Below, in pieces: positions 1 through 6,024 of a DNA stretch of 8,836 nt (position 1 is its first letter; every line of letters starts with the position of its first letter). The notes beneath the pieces were generated by a model. It saw only the letters and a program-made list of their open reading frames with translations, had not been told where the DNA came from and searched no databases. Source of the DNA: Spirochaetaceae bacterium. Its GTDB lineage: Bacteria; Spirochaetota; Spirochaetia; Treponematales; Breznakiellaceae. The DNA lies in NCBI GenBank assembly GCA_031267955.1, contig JAIRYB010000041.1:1-8836 (forward strand). Reading direction: 5' to 3'. Position numbers and translations under genes: made by a program.

Positions 1-10
1 CCTATTTTCA

Positions 11-87
11 CACGAACAGAAAGGGGAATTCGGGTAAAATCAGGGATACCGAAGTGGAAGTTCGCGGGGTTCGTGCATTAGTTCGTG
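11..87. repeat. Short GTTCGYG repeats with an inverted partner
   Basis: GTTCGCG (60-66), GTTCGTG (69-75) and GTTCGTG (81-87) are direct repeats. Their reverse complement CACGAAC lies at 11-17. The last copy runs into GTTAAATTC. No open reading frame or RNA fold explains the stretch 1-182. The phrase resembles CACGAA/TTCGTG-type intergenic repeats that I recall from many unrelated bacterial genomes, but I cannot verify that here. It may be a decayed interspersed element or simple chance repetition. Confidence 0.35.
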
Positions 88-136
88 GTTAAATTCTTTC
101 TAAACTGAGAATTGCTGGATGCCTCTTGCCGTCCGC

Positions 137-176
137 TTGACTATTTCCCCCAATTACGGCATTCTTTGTTTATATA
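137..176 (+). promoter_or_regulatory. Possible tRNA-His promoter
   Basis: TTGACT at 137-142 is a good -35 box. At 17 bp spacing the -10 position is only CATTCT (160-165), a poor match. The better AT-rich -10 candidates, TTTATA or TATATA (169-176), lie too far from TTGACT and very close to the mature tRNA 5' end. A promoter here is expected because the tRNA has no upstream gene in view, but which boxes are used is unclear. Confidence 0.3.
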
Positions 177-182
177 CACCAT

Positions 183-255
183 GGTGGATGTAGCTCAGCG
201 GTAGAGTCCCAGATTGTGGATCTGGTCGTCGCGGGTTCAAACCCCGTCATCCACC
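183..255 (+). tRNA. tRNA-His (anticodon GTG)
   Basis: The full cloverleaf can be drawn. The acceptor stem is GTGGATG (184-190) with CATCCAC (248-254), the D stem is 193-196 with 204-207, and the anticodon stem is CCAGA/TCTGG (209-213 with 221-225) around loop TTGTGGA. Anticodon GTG is at 216-218. The T arm is GCGGG/CCCGT with loop TTCAAAC (236-242). The histidine hallmark is present: an extra G at -1 (183) opposite discriminator C73 (255), the pair recognised by histidyl-tRNA synthetase. The bases after C73 are CGA, so CCA is not encoded and must be added by the CCA-adding enzyme. The D and T stems each end in a G-U pair. The 3' end is duplicated downstream at 402-419. Confidence 0.97.
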
Positions 256-365
256 CGAAACAATGCCTTGCTGCCCGTGAATGTACGGGGTTCGAAGGGT
301 CCGGCCCGCCGACCAGGCGGGAGGAAAAGGCGCCACGGATGGCGCCGCCAGGGACGGACCCCGGC
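238..365 (+). repeat. 128-bp direct repeat, copy A (starts inside tRNA-His)
   Basis: This unit begins in the tRNA T loop, takes in the last 18 bases of tRNA-His (238-255), and continues for 110 bp. The second copy is at 402-528, an offset of 164 bp that becomes 163 after a one-base deletion. The copies differ by one indel and three substitutions (296/459, 317/480, 329/492), about 97% identity. A 36-bp unrelated GC-rich spacer (366-401) separates them. The stretch 256-656 holds no gene, only this repeat pair, an inverted repeat and a promoter. The start inside a tRNA 3' end recalls tRNA-targeted integration, but no integrase is visible. Confidence 0.95.
297..361. other. Potential three-way-junction fold in copy A
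   Basis: The outer stem GGGTCCG (297-303) pairs with CGGACCC (355-361). It encloses two perfect hairpins: CCCGCC-gacca-GGCGGG (305-321) and GGCGCC-acggat-GGCGCC (329-346). A further hairpin, CCCGT-gaatgt-ACGGG (274-289), lies just upstream. The elements are near-symmetric, so a fold could form on either strand. The layout resembles palindromic interspersed (REP-like) elements or a structured RNA. Very high GC makes some pairing likely by chance. Confidence 0.4.
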
Positions 366-401
366 CCGGAGGCCCGAGACAGGACGCCGAGGGCCGCAGG
401 G

Positions 402-528
402 CAAACCCCGTCATCCACCCGAAACAATGCCTGCTGCCCGTGAATGTACGGGGTTCGAGGGGTCCGGCCCGCCGACCAGTCGGGAGGAAAACGCGCCACG
501 GATGGCGCCGCCAGGGACGGACCCCGGC
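402..528 (+). repeat. 128-bp direct repeat, copy B (carries a tRNA-His 3' fragment)
   Basis: This second copy of the unit at 238-365 includes an 18-base duplicate of the tRNA-His T-loop and acceptor end (402-419) but no 5' half, so it is not a functional tRNA. The base changes affect its fold in opposite ways. A-to-G at 459 extends the outer stem to GGGGTCCG/CGGACCCC (459-466 with 518-525). G-to-T at 480 breaks a pair in the first hairpin (468-484), and G-to-C at 492 opens the end of the second. The changes therefore do not show clean selection for pairing. Confidence 0.93.
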
Positions 529-555
529 TGCAACAGATCCATGAGTTTTGCGGAA

Positions 556-579
556 AATCCGGTCCGACAGGGCCGGATT
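556..579. repeat. Inverted repeat upstream of the PilZ promoter
   Basis: AATCCGGTCC (556-565) pairs with GGGCCGGATT (570-579) around a GACA tetraloop. This is ten pairs including one G-U. The + strand has no T run after it (CCTCCC follows) and the - strand has only a short TTTT, so it is not a convincing terminator. It could still insulate the tRNA region from the promoter at 620-648, or be another palindromic element of the upstream repeat cluster. Confidence 0.5.
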
Positions 580-619
580 CCTCCCTGAATATGAAATTGC
601 CAATTGCCGGTTTTCAGAA

Positions 620-648
620 TTGACGCCGTCCAATATCTAGGGTATAGT
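620..648 (+). promoter_or_regulatory. Sigma-70-type promoter for the PilZ-TPR operon
   Basis: The -35 box is TTGACG (620-625, 5 of 6 consensus) and the -10 box is TATAGT (643-648, 5 of 6), separated by exactly 17 bp. Transcription would start about seven bases after the -10 box, near 655-656. The start codon of the next gene is at 657, so the predicted 5' leader is zero to two bases long. No Shine-Dalgarno sequence lies in the gap, which fits a leaderless mRNA. Confidence 0.85.
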
Positions 649-656
649 AATAACAA

Positions 657-1712
657 ATGGCCGTAATTACCAGTCAAAAAATAGCCACTTATTATGAAAG
701 GTACAAAGCAATCGAGGTCACCTATACCAAAGATATTATCCATGTAACCGGGATGGTCCCCCAGCAGATTCATCTGAAGTGCGCGGGCGATTTTTGGCCC
801 TGCGTGGTCTATTCCTCGTCGTTTGAGGGGGCCAAGGTTGTGGCGAATATCAAGTCCGGGCTGCTCAACAAGCTACAGGCGGCCAATAATTCCGCGAGCC
901 TCCGTTTTTGCTTTACCAATCCGGAAACGAACCAGCCGGTGACTTTTTTTGTCGCGGTCCGGGTAAGCGCGAGCTCCCCGTACAAGGATTCCAAAGATAT
1001 GGCCTTGTTCGCGCTCCAGTTTACACAGCGGCCTCCCGACGATCTGATCCAGATTATGGGCCGCCTTCTTGACGCGAATGTCAATTCAGTGAAGCGTAAA
1101 AACGAGCGGATCGCCCTGACGAACGAAACTATCCGGCGTCTGAAGATCCTCCCCAAGGATATTTCCGCCTATGTACAGGGCGTCCCCCGCCCCTGTATTT
1201 TACGGGAAATTTCTTTTGTCGGGGCAAAATTGGTGATCATGGGCGTCGCGAAATTCCTGATAGAAAAAGAATCCGCGCTGCGGATCGATTTTGAAGATCC
1301 GAGGGAAAGTTTCCTTATCAAGGGAAAACTGAGCGCCGCCGATCCTGTTGAAGGCCGGCAGGATCTGCTCGCGGTGGACATCGCGTTTACCGAGCAGATA
1401 ATCCCCCTGGGCTACAAGATACGGCTGAACGATTATTTAAGCCAGGTCTGGGCGGACAGCCGTTCCGCCGACAAACAGAACACCCAGGGCGCGGTAAAGA
1501 AGATTCAAAAACCGTCAAACCAGAATACGGCGGAAACGCCCCAGGCGGTAAAAAAAGACGCGGCGGAAACCGGGGCAAAGCCCGCGGCAAATCCTACGAC
1601 GGAAACTGCGGCGACGCCCGGGGCAAAACCCGGCGAAGAGGCCCCCGGGAACGGCAAGGAAGAAAAGCCCGGGCCGGTTGAAAAAACCCTGGGCGGAGCG
1701 GCGCGCAAATAA
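657..1712 (+). CDS. PilZ-domain protein, putative c-di-GMP receptor
   Basis: A soluble 351-residue protein with no signal peptide or membrane segment. Residues 1-135 look like the N-terminal domain that precedes PilZ in spirochaetal and YcgR-like proteins. The PilZ domain spans roughly 145-262. It has the RxxxR motif (R147-K-N-E-R151), and its second motif reads E184-I-S186-F-V-G189, with Glu where the usual D/NxSxxG has Asp or Asn. Residues 270-351 are a disordered Ala/Lys/Pro/Thr tail with AET and GAKP repeats. PilZ proteins bind cyclic-di-GMP and change motility or surface behaviour; the target here is unknown. The ATG at 657 is chosen because an in-frame TAA (651-653) blocks upstream extension, and Met33 would cut into the conserved region without gaining a ribosome site. 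The stop overlaps the next ATG. Confidence 0.85.
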   Translation: MAVITSQKIATYYERYKAIEVTYTKDIIHVTGMVPQQIHLKCAGDFWPCVVYSSSFEGAKVVANIKSGLLNKLQAANNSASLRFCFTNPETNQPVTFFVAVRVSASSPYKDSKDMALFALQFTQRPPDDLIQIMGRLLDANVNSVKRKNERIALTNETIRRLKILPKDISAYVQGVPRPCILREISFVGAKLVIMGVAKFLIEKESALRIDFEDPRESFLIKGKLSAADPVEGRQDLLAVDIAFTEQIIPLGYKIRLNDYLSQVWADSRSADKQNTQGAVKKIQKPSNQNTAETPQAVKKDAAETGAKPAANPTTETAATPGAKPGEEAPGNGKEEKPGPVEKTLGGAARK

Positions 1713-2932
1713 TGCAGAACGGGCAGAGCCGCATTGTCTTTCTTTCGGTTCCCGAATCGCTGAGGGGCCGTCTTGCCGCCCTGGTAAATCAGGATGAGCA
1801 GGAAGAACACGGCGGGTGCGAAAGCGAACGCATGCAAGGCCATGAACACGGCGAAAACGAATACGGGTACGCGGAGGGCCATGAAGACGGGGATTTTTCC
1901 GGCGCTTTCGACATCGATCCGTCGATCCCCATCCCGGTAGAGCTGCCGCCCGGCGATACCGCGCTTGACTTTGACAAACTTTCCTGGGAGATGATCGTCG
2001 CGGGGATGCTGCACGTTATCGCGGAGGGGGAAGCCGGCAGCGGCGACATTGATTACTACCGCCGTTTTGTCCTGTCCGTAAAGCCCAATATCATGGCGGA
2101 ATTTACCGAAACAGCCATATTCCACGCCAAGAACGGGAATTTCGATCTGGCAAGGGAAATACTCACGGTCCTCCTGGGCCTTTTTCCGAACGCCCCGGAA
2201 TTGCTCCTCAACCTGGCGCTGGTCCTGGAAGACCGGGCCGTAGCCCTGGAAAGGGCGGGCCGCGAGGGAGAGGCGGAAGCGGAAAACGAGAGGGTACACG
2301 GAATCTACCGGGAAATAATAGGCCTTGACCCGCCTTTTCCCAACGGCCTTTTTAACGCGGGCTTCTTTTACCTGAAAAAGCAGGGTTTCAGCAAGGCCAA
2401 GGAATGCTTTTCCGCCTACCTTCCGGTGGCCGATAATCCGGCAAAAAAGGAAAAGGCCCGGGTTATAATCCGGGAAATTTCAGGCCGCAGCCTGGACGAC
2501 GAAATTTTCCGGGAAGCCTACGATTTTATACGCCTGGGGGAAGAGCAAAAGGGGATGGAGAGGATACGGGATTTCCTGGATCGGCACCCGTCCGTATGGA
2601 ACGGCTGGTTTATATTGGGCTGGGCCCTGCGCAGGCTGGGCCGCTGGGAAGACGGCGCGGCTTCCTTCCGCAAGGCGGTAGAATTGGGCGGCGGTAACAG
2701 CGACACCAGGAACGAGCTTGCCATTTGCCTGATGGAACTGGGGGACTACGCCTCGGCCCGCAAAGAGCTGGAGCTGGCCTTGCGAGAGGAGCCTGAAAAT
2801 ACCAAGATAATTTCCAACCTGGGGGTCCTGGCCCTAAAGCGCGGCGAATCGGGCGAGGCGGCGGGTTTTTTCCGCACTGTCCTGGAATTCGAGCCGGACG
2901 ACCCGATAGCGAAAAGCTACCTGGGCGAGTAA
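1712..2932 (+). CDS. Tetratricopeptide-repeat (TPR) protein
   Basis: A 406-residue protein whose ATG shares one base with the PilZ stop (TAATG), so translation is probably coupled; the GGAG at 1695-1698 is rather distant. The N terminus (1-100) is not TPR-like and holds a His/Glu/Gly-rich acidic stretch at about 28-60. TPR-type helix pairs follow from about residue 130. The clearest are 295-328 (with LGWALRRLGRWEDGAASFRK), 329-362 (AICLMELGDYASARKELELA) and 363-396 (NLGVLALKRGESGEAAGFFR); weaker ones lie at about 130-163, 164-207 and 209-242. No signal peptide or membrane helix is seen, so it is probably a cytoplasmic protein-interaction scaffold. Its pairing with PilZ suggests, by inference, that it passes on or receives a c-di-GMP-dependent signal. 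No enzymatic domain is recognised. Confidence 0.85.
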   Translation: MQNGQSRIVFLSVPESLRGRLAALVNQDEQEEHGGCESERMQGHEHGENEYGYAEGHEDGDFSGAFDIDPSIPIPVELPPGDTALDFDKLSWEMIVAGMLHVIAEGEAGSGDIDYYRRFVLSVKPNIMAEFTETAIFHAKNGNFDLAREILTVLLGLFPNAPELLLNLALVLEDRAVALERAGREGEAEAENERVHGIYREIIGLDPPFPNGLFNAGFFYLKKQGFSKAKECFSAYLPVADNPAKKEKARVIIREISGRSLDDEIFREAYDFIRLGEEQKGMERIRDFLDRHPSVWNGWFILGWALRRLGRWEDGAASFRKAVELGGGNSDTRNELAICLMELGDYASARKELELALREEPENTKIISNLGVLALKRGESGEAAGFFRTVLEFEPDDPIAKSYLGE

Positions 2933-2959
2933 GTCGGTTTGAGCGGGCCGATTGGCCTG

Positions 2960-3361
2960 CTACGCCTCGCCGAGTGAAAAATCGCCGATTATCTTGAAGC
3001 GCCTGCCATCGCGGACCAGTTCCAGGTTGCGGCCGGGGAAATAGCGGGGCAATTTCCGGCGCAGAAGTTCCGCGGCGAAATCCATCAGAAATTCAAACTG
3101 TTCCGGGCTGACTTTTTCCAGAGTGGCTATCTTGAAACCCACGATATAACCCCTCCCCCTCTCCGAGCCTATTCCAACGCTGAAATCAGGGGCAATCTCG
3201 AAAAGCCCGTCCATTTCCGGGTTATAGGTTTCCCCCCGGCCCGGGCGGTTCGGGTGGCGGAGGAAACTGCCGCCCCACGCGTCCTCAAGTTCCTCGTCGG
3301 CCTCGTGGAACATCGCCTCCAGGGTTTCGGTAAAAGCGGCCAGCTTGGGGTGAATATACAC
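2960..3361 (-). CDS. Conserved-looking hypothetical protein downstream of lon
   Basis: A 133-residue soluble protein of no family I recognise. The N-terminal third is acidic and probably helical (EADEELEDAWGG), the middle has short strand-like stretches (FSVGIG, YIVGFKIATLEK), then comes a helix (SPEQFEFLMDFAAELLRRKL) and a basic end (GRRFKIIGDFSLGEA). No signal peptide, membrane segment or cysteine is present. It starts with GTG at 3361. The GGGAG at 3366-3370 leaves a four-base spacer and supports this start. Only 12 bases separate it from the lon stop, so it is almost certainly in the lon transcript. A role as a Lon adaptor or a stress-related factor is only a guess from position. Codon use matches its neighbours, and it converges on the TPR gene. 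Confidence 0.75.
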   Translation of the reverse strand: MYIHPKLAAFTETLEAMFHEADEELEDAWGGSFLRHPNRPGRGETYNPEMDGLFEIAPDFSVGIGSERGRGYIVGFKIATLEKVSPEQFEFLMDFAAELLRRKLPRYFPGRNLELVRDGRRFKIIGDFSLGEA

Positions 3362-3365
3362 TGCG

Positions 3366-3370
3366 CTCCC
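3366..3370 (-). promoter_or_regulatory. Ribosome binding site fixing a GTG start
   Basis: On the - strand this reads GGGAG, four bases before the GTG at 3361-3359. No nearby ATG in the same frame gives a better spacing, so the GTG start of the small gene after lon is well supported. Confidence 0.65.
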
Positions 3371-3373
3371 AGC

Positions 3374-5953
3374 CTAATCGGGCAGAGCCAGGCTCAGCAC
3401 CTCGTCAAAGCGTTCCACCGGGTGGAATTCGATACCCTTCTTTACATAGTCGGGGATATCGTCCAGATCCCGCACGTTCTGCCTGGGGATGATGATATGC
3501 TTCGCCTTGTTCCGCCGGGCGGCGATGGTCTTCTCCTTAAGGCCGCCTATGGGAAGTACCTGCCCGGTAAGGGAAAGCTCCCCGGTCATTACCAGCCGGT
3601 CCGTGATCACCCGGTTCCGCATCAGGGACAATAGCGCCGTGGCCATGGTGATCCCCGCCGAAGGGCCGTCCTTGGGCGTGGCCCCTTCGGGTATGTGCAG
3701 GTGGATGTGGTTTTTTTCAAACCAGTCGGAGGAAAGGCCGTAGCGTTCCGAGCCGAGCTTGCGGGCCACGGTCATGGCGATGGCGGCGCTTTCCTTCATG
3801 ACATCCCCCATCTTGCCGGTGAGGGTAAAGCCTTCCTTGCCCGGCACCGAGGCCGCTTCGATCACCAGGGTATCGCCGCCCATGCTGGTCCAGGCGAGCC
3901 CCACGGATATGCCGGGCCGGTCCGCCTTTTTTATGTCATCCTCGGGGAAGATGGGTTTGCCCAGGTGTTTTTCCACCGCCCTCTTGTCTACGACAAATTT
4001 CTGCGCCTGGAGCGCCAGCGCCGCGGAGGAAAGGCCCGGGGCGCCGCTGTCCGGCGCGCTGCCTTCCGGGGGGGGGGATTGCGGCGCGGCTCCGCCTGCT
4101 GCCCGGCCGGCGGCGGAAACCGGCGGATACGCGCCGCCCTTCGGGGCGGGCTTCCCCCCCATATCCTCAACGTTTTCCACGATCTGCCTTGCAAGCTTGC
4201 GGTGAATCTTGTCCAGATTCTTTTCGAAATTCCTTACCCCGGCTTCCCGGGCATAACCATTGGCAATATGGAGCAGGGAATCCCGCGAGTACTTTACCTG
4301 GTTTTTCCTGAGGCCGTTTTTTTCGAGACTCCTGGGCAGAAGGTAGCGCCTGGCTATCTCCAGCTTTTCCGTGTCGATATAGCCGGGAAGCTGGATGATC
4401 TCCATACGGTCAAGCAGCGGCCCGGGGATAGTATCCAGCGTATTGGCGGTAACGATGAAGAAAATATGGGAGATGTCGAAGGGCAGATCCAGGTAATGAT
4501 CCCGGAAGCTGCTGTTCTGCTCGGGATCGAGCACTTCGAGGAGGGCGCTTGCCGGGTCCCCCTGGAAACTGGCCCCCATCTTGTCGATCTCGTCGATCAT
4601 GAAAACCGGATCCCTGGTCTTGACGATCTTGAGCCCCTGGATTATCTTCCCGGGCAGCGCCCCGATATAAGTCCTGCGGTGGCCTTTGATCTCGGCCTCG
4701 TCCCTCATGCCGCCCACCGAGAAGCGGAAAAACCGCTTGCCCAGGGCGCGGGCTATGGACCGCCCCACCGAAGTTTTCCCCACGCCCGGCGGCCCCGCCA
4801 GGCAGATAATGGACCCCATGGGGATCTTCCGTATTTCGTACTTTTCCTTCTCCCCGGAATCCGCGGCGGGAGTCTTGACGGCAGAAGGCTTCTTCCCGGC
4901 GGAACGCAGCTTCCGCACCGCAAGGTATTCCACAATCCGGCTTTTCACGTCTTTAAGGCCGTAGTGATCCTGTTCCAGAATATCCCTGGCGGTCTTAAGG
5001 TCAAAGCGTTCCGGCGCGGGTTCCCCCCAGGGAAGGCTGGCAATCACATCCAGGTAGTTGCGGGTAACGACAAATTCCGCTGAGTTGGGGTCCATCAAAC
5101 TGAATTTTTCAAGCTCCTGATCGACCGCCTCCTTGATTTCGCCTTCAAATTTGAAAGCGTCCAGTTTTTCCTTGAACTTCTGGTACTCGGAACTTTTGGC
5201 GTCCGTAGCCATTCCCAATTCGCTTTTGATTGCTTTGAGCTCTTCTTTCAGGAAGTAGTCCCTCTGGCTCTTCTCGATCTTCTCGTTTATCTCTTTTTGG
5301 ATTTTTTTCTGTATGCGCAAAAGTTCCTGTTCTTTTTTGATGAATACCAGTACCTGCTCCATGCGTTTGCGCACGTTGAGTATTTCCAGGATCTTCTGCT
5401 GCTCGTTCTTTTCGATATTGAGAATACTGGCAATAAAGTCGGCGATCTTCCCCGGATGATCGATATTGATCATGTTGAGCCGCATCTCCTCGGAAAAGAG
5501 CGGGTTGTTCTCGGAAATCTGCTTCATCTCGCTGATAAGCGCCCTGGTAAGGGCCTTTACTTCGCTGGTATCGTCCTCTTCGTCCTTGAGGTAGCTCACC
5601 GCCGCCACAATAGGGTTGGAAGCCGAAAGGGCCTTCTTTACCTGGAAACGCTGGAGCGTGGAAATAAAGATGTTCAGGCCCCCGTCCGGAAGGTTGATCT
5701 TCTTGACGATCTTCGCGGCGGTACCCACCTTGTAAAGGTCCGTAATCGAGGGGGTTTCGGTCTCGTTCTGAAGCATCACAAGCCCGATAAAGCCGTCCCC
5801 GGACACCGCCTCATCGACCACCTTCACATCGGCGGGGTTGCCGATCATGATCGGGGTGAAAATTCCGGGGAAAATCGGCCGGCCCATGAGGGCAACCAAA
5901 GGCAGCTTGGTGGGAAGTATCTGATCTATAGGAACTACGCTTTGGTCTGACAT
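3374..5953 (-). CDS. lon: ATP-dependent protease Lon
   Basis: A cytoplasmic AAA+ serine protease that unfolds and degrades damaged and regulatory proteins. The 859-residue form starts at the ATG at 5953, five bases after AAGGGG; an upstream in-frame Met (6034) adds 27 unlikely residues encoded across a terminator. The N-terminal substrate-binding domain (about 10-210) is followed by a charged coiled region (about 200-275). Walker A is GPPGVGKT (387-394), Walker B is VFMIDEID (450-457), and an arginine in LDRME (R516) is a candidate finger. The protease domain carries the catalytic Ser765 (DGPSAG) and Lys806 (GGLKEK). It is longer than the 784-residue E. coli enzyme mainly because of an Ala/Gly/Pro-rich insert at about 597-651, plus a shorter linker at 351-375. 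A C10 run encodes part of the insert. All catalytic residues are intact. Confidence 0.97.
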   Translation of the reverse strand: MSDQSVVPIDQILPTKLPLVALMGRPIFPGIFTPIMIGNPADVKVVDEAVSGDGFIGLVMLQNETETPSITDLYKVGTAAKIVKKINLPDGGLNIFISTLQRFQVKKALSASNPIVAAVSYLKDEEDDTSEVKALTRALISEMKQISENNPLFSEEMRLNMINIDHPGKIADFIASILNIEKNEQQKILEILNVRKRMEQVLVFIKKEQELLRIQKKIQKEINEKIEKSQRDYFLKEELKAIKSELGMATDAKSSEYQKFKEKLDAFKFEGEIKEAVDQELEKFSLMDPNSAEFVVTRNYLDVIASLPWGEPAPERFDLKTARDILEQDHYGLKDVKSRIVEYLAVRKLRSAGKKPSAVKTPAADSGEKEKYEIRKIPMGSIICLAGPPGVGKTSVGRSIARALGKRFFRFSVGGMRDEAEIKGHRRTYIGALPGKIIQGLKIVKTRDPVFMIDEIDKMGASFQGDPASALLEVLDPEQNSSFRDHYLDLPFDISHIFFIVTANTLDTIPGPLLDRMEIIQLPGYIDTEKLEIARRYLLPRSLEKNGLRKNQVKYSRDSLLHIANGYAREAGVRNFEKNLDKIHRKLARQIVENVEDMGGKPAPKGGAYPPVSAAGRAAGGAAPQSPPPEGSAPDSGAPGLSSAALALQAQKFVVDKRAVEKHLGKPIFPEDDIKKADRPGISVGLAWTSMGGDTLVIEAASVPGKEGFTLTGKMGDVMKESAAIAMTVARKLGSERYGLSSDWFEKNHIHLHIPEGATPKDGPSAGITMATALLSLMRNRVITDRLVMTGELSLTGQVLPIGGLKEKTIAARRNKAKHIIIPRQNVRDLDDIPDYVKKGIEFHPVERFDEVLSLALPD
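4068..4077 (-). repeat. C10 homopolymer inside lon
   Basis: The + strand has ten G in a row, read as ten C on the lon coding strand. They span the codons TCC CCC CCC CCG for Ser-Pro-Pro-Pro (about residues 626-629) in the disordered insert between the AAA+ and protease domains. Such runs slip readily. A change of one base would shift the frame before Ser765 and leave an ATPase without its protease. At ten bases the frame is open. Confidence 0.95.
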
Positions 5954-5958
5954 ATCAA

Positions 5959-5964
5959 CCCCTT
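5959..5964 (-). promoter_or_regulatory. Ribosome binding site of lon
   Basis: AAGGGG on the - strand lies five bases before the ATG at 5953-5951. This decides for the 859-residue start over the longer in-frame option at 6034, which lies upstream of the terminator at 5986-6014. Confidence 0.8.
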
Positions 5965-5970
5965 TTCCAA

Positions 5971-5986
5971 TACAAAGTACGCGCCA
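5971..5986 (-). promoter_or_regulatory. Sigma-54-like -24/-12 motif before lon
   Basis: The - strand reads TGGCGCG-TACT-TTGTA, against the sigma-54 consensus TGGCRCG-N4-TTGCW, with GG and GT ten bases apart where GG-N10-GC is usual. Only the C of the -12 GC doublet differs. It is the only promoter-like signal between the terminator (5986-6014) and lon. Against it, the predicted start near 5960 would fall inside the Shine-Dalgarno AAGGGG and leave a leader of only about seven bases. Confidence 0.25.
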
Positions 5987-6014
5987 AAAAAATCCGTTTC
6001 GGGTATAAAACGGA
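5986..6014 (-). terminator. Intrinsic terminator in the polymerase-lon gap
   Basis: On the - strand TCCGTTT (6014-6008) pairs perfectly with AAACGGA (5999-5993) around an eight-base loop, followed directly by seven T (5992-5986). The + strand lacks a T run after the hairpin, so it acts on leftward transcription. It could end the polymerase transcript, or act as an attenuator in a lon leader, since it lies only 33 bp before the lon ATG. Confidence 0.7.
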
Positions 6015-6024
6015 AATGAGCCTT

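Noticed and set aside
402..419. Second tRNA-His gene
   Set aside because: Only the T-loop and acceptor 3' part is present; the D arm, anticodon arm and 5' acceptor strand are missing.
238..528. CRISPR array or attachment sites of a resident mobile element
   Set aside because: There are only two copies, the unit is 128 bp, the spacer is a single 36-bp segment, and no cas, integrase or transposase gene lies in the window.
170..633. Several open frames on both strands across the tRNA and repeat region, including one with a GFEPATTRS-like stretch
   Set aside because: They are translations of the tRNA-His gene and the 128-bp repeats. The GFEPAT phrase is a well-known false protein from antisense tRNA sequence, and the open frames reflect high GC.
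1505..2299. 264-codon open frame on the - strand across the PilZ/TPR junction
   Set aside because: It crosses two real genes in antisense and has no domain of its own.
2924..2971. Bidirectional terminator between the convergent TPR and small genes
   Set aside because: GGCGAG/CTCGCC can pair and GGCCGATTGGCC is a small palindrome, but no T run follows on either strand and the longer pairing only joins the ends of the two coding sequences.
3695..5083. 462-codon open frame on the + strand inside lon
   Set aside because: It is antisense to an intact Lon with all catalytic motifs. Its composition is that of a mirror frame, and it has no recognisable domain or ribosome site.
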